Below, one piece after another: positions 15,097 to 20,588 of a DNA stretch of 20,588 bases (its first letter is position 1; each line of letters begins with the position of its first letter). The DNA lies in assembly GCA_017548245.1 (NCBI GenBank), contig JAFYMU010000169.1, positions 1 through 20,588 on the forward strand, written 5' to 3'. Both the position numbers and the translations under genes were made by a program. Under the pieces are notes generated by a model. It was given only the letters and a program-made list of their open reading frames with translations, was not told where the DNA came from and did no database searches. Origin of the DNA: Kiritimatiellia bacterium (lineage in GTDB: Bacteria > Verrucomicrobiota > Kiritimatiellia > RFP12 > DVOR01).

Positions 15097-16311
15097 GTGA
15101 TCTTTTGGATTAACAATCCGTTCGATAATCTCCCCGAAGAGGGACGTCGCCCCCAACGTTACAGTTTGCTCTGCCGTGCGTTGGTCAAGGCGGGGCATCA
15201 GGTGATTTTATGGAGTAGCGATTTCGCGCACGCCCTCAAACGTCCGCGTTCGTTACCGCCCGTCTACGACGCTCCCGAAGGTTTTCAAGTGCGCCTAATC
15301 CCCACGCCGCATTACGAAGATAATGTGGGGCTTCGCCGTGCATGGAGCCACCGCTGCTACGCCAAAGCGTGGAAAAAGATGGCCTTTGCCTTGGTTGCCT
15401 CTGGCGAATTAGCGCCCCCAGATCTCGTTTTAACCTCTTGGCCGCCCATCGAAACCGCTGCCGTTGCCCGTAAGTTCCGCAAACGTTGGAACTGTAAGGT
15501 CGTGGTGGACATTATGGACGCTTGGCCGGAAAACTTCTATCGCCTCTTCCCTGGGCCAGCGGGCTTGCGCAATTTCTTGGCGCGTTGCTGTTTAGCCCCC
15601 TTGCACCTTGCTGCGAAACGCGCCTACCGTGAAGCAGATGCCGTGACCGGCGTTGGCTTGACCTATCTCAACTTGGCGATGAAATACGGTTGCAAAGCAC
15701 CGCGCCACCTCTGTTACCACGGCATCATGCGCATGAACAATGGCGCTTACCGTTATTCGCTAGACGAAAGCGAAGCCTTGCGCGTCATCTACGTGGGCAA
15801 TATGGGCCGCAGTTATGAATTGATGACTGTTGTTCGCGTGGTGCGGGCGTTGGCAGAGTCGGGCGAACACATCCGTTTGGACTTGGCGGGCACGGGGCCC
15901 AAGGAAGCGCTCTTGCGGCGCGAGGCCAAAGGTTGCGAAGCCATTCGTTTCTACGGCTATTTGAGCAACGAAGATATGCAGCAATTGCTCTCTGACTCCG
16001 ATTTGGCCGTGGTGCCGATGTTCCCCGATAGTTTTGTGGCCGTGCCGTATAAATTGGCCGACTACACCGCCGCCGCCCTCCCGATGGTCTGTTGTTTGAC
16101 GGGCGAAACCCAGCGCTTGATCGAACGTTATGGCGCGGGTACGATGTACCGCGCAGGCGACGAAGAGGATTTGCGCCGTGTGTTGTTGGGCTACTTGCAC
16201 CAACGTAGCCGCATTACGCAGGAATCGTTGGCCTCCAGCCGTATTGCGCGTGAAAAGTTTATGATGGACTCCATCTATCCCGAATTCGTCCACTTCCTCT
16301 CGGATCTCTAA
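15097..16311 (+). CDS. GT4-type glycosyltransferase
   Basis: The protein of 404 residues starts at GTG 15097, 7 nt after the nadB stop, with GTGAGG at 15086-15091 as ribosome-binding site. The frame is open upstream to 14992, but that part is a shadow of nadB. It has a GT-B layout: an N-terminal half (VIFWINNPFDNLPEEG, later VVVDIMDAWPENFYRLF) and a C-terminal nucleotide-sugar-binding half with RVIYVGNMG, LDLAGTGP, FYGYLSNEDMQQLL and AVPYKLADYTAAALPMV. In the last motif the family's common KxxE reads KLAD. It probably acts at the membrane in cell-surface polysaccharide synthesis; donor and acceptor are unknown. No other polysaccharide gene is in the window. Confidence 0.8.
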   Translation: MIFWINNPFDNLPEEGRRPQRYSLLCRALVKAGHQVILWSSDFAHALKRPRSLPPVYDAPEGFQVRLIPTPHYEDNVGLRRAWSHRCYAKAWKKMAFALVASGELAPPDLVLTSWPPIETAAVARKFRKRWNCKVVVDIMDAWPENFYRLFPGPAGLRNFLARCCLAPLHLAAKRAYREADAVTGVGLTYLNLAMKYGCKAPRHLCYHGIMRMNNGAYRYSLDESEALRVIYVGNMGRSYELMTVVRVVRALAESGEHIRLDLAGTGPKEALLRREAKGCEAIRFYGYLSNEDMQQLLSDSDLAVVPMFPDSFVAVPYKLADYTAAALPMVCCLTGETQRLIERYGAGTMYRAGDEEDLRRVLLGYLHQRSRITQESLASSRIAREKFMMDSIYPEFVHFLSDL

Positions 16312-16338
16312 CATTTTACTTTTGAATAAGGTGTGATT

Positions 16339-18030
16339 ATGACAGTGCAACAGCGTTTTTTGGCTAATCTCCTTCGCCAAACCGGTCTCTTCACCGAAGC
16401 CCAACTCGACATTCTCCTAAAGGCTGATTTGTCGGAAAACAATGGTATTGCCGGTGCCGTCACGCGTTTGGAGATGGCAAAGGAAGCGGAGTTCTTGGAG
16501 AAGTTTGCCCCGTTATTGGGCCTGACTTACGTGGACTTGACCAAAACCGTTCCGACGAACGAAGCCTTGCAGTTGTTGCCTGCCCGTGCTGTTTACCAAT
16601 ACAATGCGTTGCCGTTAAAACTTGAAAACGGAGAACTCTCGGTCGTCCTCTCGGACCCCATGAATAGCGTGGCGGCCGATGGTATCCGTTTGGTCTGCGG
16701 CTATCCCGTCAAGGTTTGCTTGGCCCCCTCCGAAGAGATTGACAAGGCGATCAAACGTCACTACGGCGTGGGTGCAGAGGCCTTGGATGAGATGATTGAC
16801 GATGGCCGCTACACGGTTTCCGATGATGGCGCCAACATTTCCAAGATTGACGTTAACGAAGGTGGGCAAGAGGCCTCTATCGTTCGTTTCGTGAACTCCA
16901 TTATTGCCGAAGCCGATAAGCAGGGCGCGACGGATATTCACGTTGAACCGATGGAAGATGAATTGCGTATCCGTTATCGCATTGACGGGATGTTGCACAA
17001 GGTGGACGTGCCGCCGAAGTTGAACAAACTCAAGGCCGCGATTATTTCGCGTCTCAAGGTGATGGCCAACCTCGATATCGCAGAAAAGCGTTTGCCGATG
17101 GACGGTCGTATCGGTATCCGGTTGAATGGTGAAGACATCGATATCCGTGTTTCCACCTGTCCGACGGCCTATGGCGAAAGTGTCTCGCTGCGTCTCTTGC
17201 AGAAGGCGGGTAACTTTGTGCAGCTCAAAGACTTGGGCATGAGTGACCGCGACTTTGCGCTCACCAACAAACTCATCACGCGCCCGAACGGTATCATCCT
17301 CGTGACCGGCCCCACGGGTTCGGGTAAGTCCACCTCCTTGTACGCCTTCTTGCACGAAATTAACAAGGTAAATGTGCGTATTTTGACGGCCGAAGACCCG
17401 ATTGAATACGAAATGAAGGGCATTAACCAGGTGCTCGTCCATCCCGAAATCGGTCTCACTTTTGCCCGAGCCTTGCGCGCCTTCTTGCGTCAAGACCCCG
17501 ATATCATCATGGTGGGTGAAATCCGCGATGGCGAAACCGCTGAAATCGCCATCAACGCCTCCTTGACCGGTCACTTGGTCTTCTCCACGCTACATACCAA
17601 CGATGCTGCAGGTGCCTTTGCCCGTCTCGTTGATATGGGCGCCGAACCCTTCCTCGTGGCCTCCGCTGTGGCTGGCGTCCTAGCCCAACGTTTGGCGCGT
17701 CGCCTCTGCCCGAAGTGCCGCCAAGAGGTGCCCTTGAAGGAGGGCTGGTGGGATCAACCCTATCCGCCGCCACAAGATTTTGTCTATTCGCCCGTGGGTT
17801 GCGACTTCTGCGCACACACCGGTTACAAGGGCCGTGGCGCCATCTTTGAATTGCTCGGCGTCTCCGAAGCCATCGGTTCGCACATCATTGCCCGTCACTC
17901 CTCGGCTGAAATCCGTAAGGCCGCCATGGAGGAGGGGATGACCACCCTCCGTCAGGATGGTTGGCGCAAGGTCTTCAACGGCTTCACCTCGATTGAAGAA
18001 TTGATGCGCGTCACTGAAGATGCAAAGTAA
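16339..18030 (+). CDS. Type II secretion / type IV pilus assembly ATPase (GspE/PilB family)
   Basis: The 563-residue hexameric cytoplasmic ATPase would power pseudopilus or pilus assembly. An N-terminal MshEN-type domain (to ~residue 150) is followed by ATDIHVEPMEDELRIRYRIDG, Walker A GPTGSGKST (residues 324-332), the Asp box AEDPIEYEM, Walker B DPDIIMVGEIRD and the His box TGHLVFSTLHTND. A zinc site follows, with CPKC and then CDFC. This four-Cys site is typical of GspE and PilB but absent from retraction ATPases (PilT). I prefer ATG 16339, with AAGG at 16328-16331 seven nt upstream, over the in-frame GTG at 16333. No other secretion or pilus genes are adjacent, so GspE and PilB cannot be told apart here. 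Confidence 0.9.
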   Translation: MTVQQRFLANLLRQTGLFTEAQLDILLKADLSENNGIAGAVTRLEMAKEAEFLEKFAPLLGLTYVDLTKTVPTNEALQLLPARAVYQYNALPLKLENGELSVVLSDPMNSVAADGIRLVCGYPVKVCLAPSEEIDKAIKRHYGVGAEALDEMIDDGRYTVSDDGANISKIDVNEGGQEASIVRFVNSIIAEADKQGATDIHVEPMEDELRIRYRIDGMLHKVDVPPKLNKLKAAIISRLKVMANLDIAEKRLPMDGRIGIRLNGEDIDIRVSTCPTAYGESVSLRLLQKAGNFVQLKDLGMSDRDFALTNKLITRPNGIILVTGPTGSGKSTSLYAFLHEINKVNVRILTAEDPIEYEMKGINQVLVHPEIGLTFARALRAFLRQDPDIIMVGEIRDGETAEIAINASLTGHLVFSTLHTNDAAGAFARLVDMGAEPFLVASAVAGVLAQRLARRLCPKCRQEVPLKEGWWDQPYPPPQDFVYSPVGCDFCAHTGYKGRGAIFELLGVSEAIGSHIIARHSSAEIRKAAMEEGMTTLRQDGWRKVFNGFTSIEELMRVTEDAK

Positions 18031-18113
18031 GGGGTGGTGATTTCGCCCCAACGGGCGGTTAACCTTGCCCATGCGTTCGTAGAAAGCACGTTTTTAACGA
18101 TTTTCCCCTCTTT

Positions 18114-18130
18114 CAATTGCACTGCAATTG
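18114..18130. repeat. Perfect 17-bp palindrome at the head of the repeat array
   Basis: CAATTGCA at 18114-18121 and TGCAATTG at 18123-18130 are exact inverted copies around a single C. The two CAATTG cores are 11 bp apart, one helical turn. Confidence 0.85.
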
Positions 18131-18137
18131 GCGATTG

Positions 18138-18220
18138 AATCGAGGCTCAATTGGGGGTTGAATCGAGGCTCGATTGACGAGCAATCGAGGTTCAATTGAT
18201 CCTCAATCGAGGCTCAATTG
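18138..18220. repeat. Tandem array of four dyad-symmetric 22-23 bp repeats
   Basis: The cores are AATCGAGGCTCAATTG (18138-18153), AATCGAGGCTCGATTG (18161-18176), AATCGAGGTTCAATTG (18183-18198) and AATCGAGGCTCAATTG (18205-18220). Starts are 23, 22 and 22 bp apart. Each core is itself nearly palindromic; the second contains the perfect dyad AATCGAG-G-CTCGATT. The 6-7 bp between cores are not conserved. The array ends 28 bp before the penicillin-binding protein gene. Multimeric protein binding on one DNA face is the simplest reading, but the role is unknown. Confidence 0.9.
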
Positions 18221-18248
18221 AAAACGGTTTTAGGCGGTTATTAAAACA

Positions 18249-19703
18249 ATGATTTTTCCCCTCCATATCCTCTTTCTGATTGCCTTTTTGGCAGTGACCA
18301 CGCTGCTCTTATTGTGGTCGTTTGCCAAAGGTCATCGTGGCGGATGGTGGGCAACGTTGCTCTTTGCGGGACTCTGTTTCGCGCTCTTGGCGCATCAAGC
18401 CTATTGGCAGATTCGTGGCGGCGGGAATGTCGCCCTCACGCAGTTCAAACGCAACCACGACACGCGCCCACCGGTTCGCGAAGACCAACGTCTCGAACGT
18501 GCTTGCTTGCGCGATCGTAATGGCGTGCTCCTCGCAGGCCCCGCCAAGGAGGCCAAATGGGGACACCATGCACCGCTCGGTCCCGCCGCCTTCCATCTTG
18601 TGGGTTACGATATCAAAGGGCGAGGAACCACAGGGTTGGAACGTGTCTTTGCCTCCAAAATGTGGGGCGTTGCGCCGCCCTCGGGTTTGACCGAACTCTT
18701 ACAGACGCCCAAACCGCAGGATGTCATCCTCACCATTGATAGCCACTTGCAACGGCTTGCCTATGAACAACTCAATGGGCGCCGTGGTGCCGTGGTTGCC
18801 GTGAATCCCAAAACGGGCGAAGTCTTGGCCTTGGTCTCCTCTCCAGCACCATTAGAGGCGAATCTTCTTGAGGCGGAACGCGACCGCAAAAACACCCCCA
18901 TCTTCAATCGCGCCACCCAAGGGCTCTATCCGCCTGGCTCCATCTTCAAAATCTTCTCTGCCGCCTTAGCCCTTGAAAAAGGGAAGGGTGGACGCTATAT
19001 CTGCCCGCCCAAGGGTTGGGCCCCCGGCGCCTACACACGTCCCATCCGTGACACCCATCCCCAACAAGAGGGCGCGCTCATCTCCATCGACAAAGCCTTT
19101 GCTGAGAGCTCCAATATCTGGTTCGCCAAATCCACCCTTGCGTGCGGTTGGAAGGCGGTCGATGATGCAATTGACCGTTGCGGCTTCCGTCAGGGCATTA
19201 CCTTGGCCGCCAGTGGCGCCTATTCTTATGGTACGAAAGCAGGCGTGGTGCCCGAACTCTATGCTGCGCCCAATCGCGTGGCCTATCTCGGTTTTGGTCA
19301 AGGCGACCTCTTGGTAACCCCCGTGCATATGGCAGCGATGACGGCAACGATTGCGAACGAAGGCCTCTACGTGCCGTTCCAACTCGAATTAGGCAAAAAG
19401 GAGAGTGCCAAACGCGTTTGGTCGCGCGCCGTTGCCAAACGTGTCCGCGAATTAATGGCAGGTTCGGTTCGCTCAGGCACCTCTCGCCAAATTGCCATTT
19501 CAGGACTTTCAATCTGTGGAAAAACCGGAACGGCCGAAAATAGTGGCCGCGACCATGCGTGGTTTACCTGTTTTGCGCCCGCCGAGTCGCCTGAAATCGT
19601 GGTCACAGTGCTCGTGGAGAATGGCGGTTACGGAGCCGCATCAGCCCTTCCCGTAGCACGCGAACTCCTGCGCGCCTGGTCCACCCAACGCAAGAGCAGA
19701 TAA
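18249..19703 (+). CDS. Class B penicillin-binding protein (PbpA/FtsI-like transpeptidase)
   Basis: The 484-residue protein should cross-link peptidoglycan on the outer face of the cytoplasmic membrane. The catalytic triad motifs are all present: SIFK (residues 231-234, nucleophile Ser231), SSN (287-289) and KTGT (425-428). RACLRDRNGVLLA marks the start of the periplasmic part. Oddly, two hydrophobic segments precede it (about residues 3-25 and 34-52), where class B proteins usually have one. A later start, for example TTG at 18357, would leave one. The annotated ATG has only a weak AGGCGG at 18232-18237, 11 nt upstream. No FtsW/RodA partner is adjacent. The repeat array directly upstream may control it. 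Confidence 0.88.
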   Translation: MIFPLHILFLIAFLAVTTLLLLWSFAKGHRGGWWATLLFAGLCFALLAHQAYWQIRGGGNVALTQFKRNHDTRPPVREDQRLERACLRDRNGVLLAGPAKEAKWGHHAPLGPAAFHLVGYDIKGRGTTGLERVFASKMWGVAPPSGLTELLQTPKPQDVILTIDSHLQRLAYEQLNGRRGAVVAVNPKTGEVLALVSSPAPLEANLLEAERDRKNTPIFNRATQGLYPPGSIFKIFSAALALEKGKGGRYICPPKGWAPGAYTRPIRDTHPQQEGALISIDKAFAESSNIWFAKSTLACGWKAVDDAIDRCGFRQGITLAASGAYSYGTKAGVVPELYAAPNRVAYLGFGQGDLLVTPVHMAAMTATIANEGLYVPFQLELGKKESAKRVWSRAVAKRVRELMAGSVRSGTSRQIAISGLSICGKTGTAENSGRDHAWFTCFAPAESPEIVVTVLVENGGYGAASALPVARELLRAWSTQRKSR

Positions 19704-19807
19704 ATTAATGCCACGCTACACCTAGAACACATCTTCAGGGTGGGGGTGTCTATTGTTGTATAGGGGGGTGAATCTTCTTCACTTCATCCGGAAAATGAGA
19801 TGGGCTT

Positions 19808-19816
19808 TGTTATAAT
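19808..19816 (+). promoter_or_regulatory. Extended -10 promoter of the carboxynorspermidine synthase gene
   Basis: TG at 19808-19809, one base, then a perfect TATAAT at 19811-19816. No clear -35 is seen, as is common for extended -10 promoters. The leader would be about 44 nt. Confidence 0.65.
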
Positions 19817-19866
19817 TTTTGCGTTTTTTAACAATCGAATCAAAACTTCCTGAAAGGAGCTTGACG

Positions 19867-20588
19867 ATGCGCGTGTTGATGATTGGCGCCGGTGGCGTCG
19901 GGGGCGTGGTTGCCCATAAGTTGGCACAGGTACCAGAGGTGTTCACGGATATCTTGTTGGCGTCGCGAACAAAGGCACGTGTGGATGCTTTGGCGGCGGA
20001 ATTGCCGTGCCCAGTAGAGACGGCTCAGGTGGATGCCGATGATGTTCCAGCATTGACGCGTTTGATTCAGGCGTTTCGTCCTGACTTGGTGATGAACATT
20101 GCCTTGCCGTATCAAGACTTGCACATCATGGATGCGTGTTTGGCCGCGGGTTGCGACTATCTTGACACGGCGAACTACGAACCCTTGGATACCGCAAAGT
20201 TCGAGTACAAGTGGCAGTGGGCTTACCATGATCGTTTTAAGGAAGCAGGCTTGATGGCCCTTTTGGGTTCGGGCTTTGATCCGGGTGTGAGTTCGGTCTT
20301 CTGCACCTACATTCAGAAGCATTACATTCCGCAGATTCGCGAAATTGATATTATTGACTGCAACGCAGGCAATAACGGTCACCCCTTTGCCACGAACTTT
20401 AACCCCGAAATCAATATCCGCGAAGTCTCTGCGAAGGGCCGCTATTGGGTTAAGGGTGAGGGTTTTGTGGAGACCGAACCGCTCTCGGTGAAGCAGCCCT
20501 TTGAGATGCCTGAAGGCCTCGGTACGTTGAATACCTATTTGATGTACCACGAGGAGTTGGAATCGTTGATGACCCACATCCCGGGGTT
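19867..20588 (+). CDS. Carboxynorspermidine synthase-like (saccharopine dehydrogenase family), 5' part
   Basis: The gene starts at ATG 19867, with AAAGGAG at 19853-19859 seven nt upstream, and runs off the window after 240 codons. The N-terminus MRVLMIGAGGVGGVVAHKLA has the NAD(P)-binding glycine motif (residues 7-13). DYLDTANYEP, LGSGFDPGVSSVFC, IDIIDCNAGNNGHPFATNFNPE and NIREVSAKGRYW fit carboxynorspermidine synthase (CANSDH) better than true saccharopine dehydrogenase. CANSDH condenses aspartate semialdehyde with a diamine in the alternative polyamine pathway used by many gut and marine bacteria; the decarboxylase that follows in the pathway may lie beyond the window. The C-terminal third is missing here because of the edge. 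Confidence 0.85.
   Translation, partial: MRVLMIGAGGVGGVVAHKLAQVPEVFTDILLASRTKARVDALAAELPCPVETAQVDADDVPALTRLIQAFRPDLVMNIALPYQDLHIMDACLAAGCDYLDTANYEPLDTAKFEYKWQWAYHDRFKEAGLMALLGSGFDPGVSSVFCTYIQKHYIPQIREIDIIDCNAGNNGHPFATNFNPEINIREVSAKGRYWVKGEGFVETEPLSVKQPFEMPEGLGTLNTYLMYHEELESLMTHIPG

Noticed and set aside
18031..18049. Terminator after the GspE/PilB gene
   Set aside because: GGGGTG and CGCCCC can form a 6-bp stem, but no U-tract follows.
18138..18220. CRISPR array
   Set aside because: Repeats of 16 bp with 6-7 bp between them are far too short for repeat-spacer units, and no cas gene is present.

Overview
This 20.6-kb stretch looks like chromosomal DNA from an anaerobic, Gram-negative-type bacterium. 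The anaerobic lifestyle is suggested by an oxygen-sensitive class III ribonucleotide reductase with its activase. A fused SecDF, a tiny mS38/bS22-like (AURKAIN) ribosomal peptide, a variant HisRS and a GspE/PilB ATPase would fit the PVC group (Verrucomicrobiota/Kiritimatiellota/Lentisphaerota), but that placement is an inference and phylogenetics could overturn it. Most genes avoid the codons TTA, CTA and TCA and use TTG heavily. The helicase gene at 8984-12550 does not.

Layout, all genes on the + strand. (1) 2-1952: 3' part of hisS, then long-form hisG and a 28-residue AURKAIN-type peptide, closed by a terminator at 1968-2000. (2) 2001-2563: a gene-free stretch with four TTTATCTRCG-type repeats, a G-rich tract, two tandem sigma70-like promoters and a pair of NrdR-box-like operators. 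(3) 2564-5475: nrdD and nrdG, with a hairpin between them. (4) 5608-8704: yajC, fused secDF, and a tRNA-Ser(UGA) 9 nt behind secDF, closed by a terminator at 8728-8764. (5) 8984-12550: a lone 1188-residue DUF4011-type SF1 helicase with a C-terminal nuclease-like domain, apparently foreign and sitting next to the tRNA. (6) 12623-18030: class I fumarase alpha subunit with a probable leaderless start, nadB, a GT4-type glycosyltransferase and a GspE/PilB ATPase. (7) 18114-18220: a striking array of dyad-symmetric repeats with 22-23 bp period, in front of a class B penicillin-binding protein gene. (8) 19867-end: 5' part of a carboxynorspermidine synthase-like gene.

Functionally, NrdD and NrdG make deoxynucleotides without oxygen and are probably repressed by NrdR, which is encoded elsewhere. 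YajC and SecDF assist Sec export. Fumarase and NadB are linked through fumarate, which can replace oxygen as NadB's electron acceptor in anaerobes. The helicase is the best candidate for a defence or mobile-element gene. The repeat array before the penicillin-binding protein gene is the least explained structure in the window.
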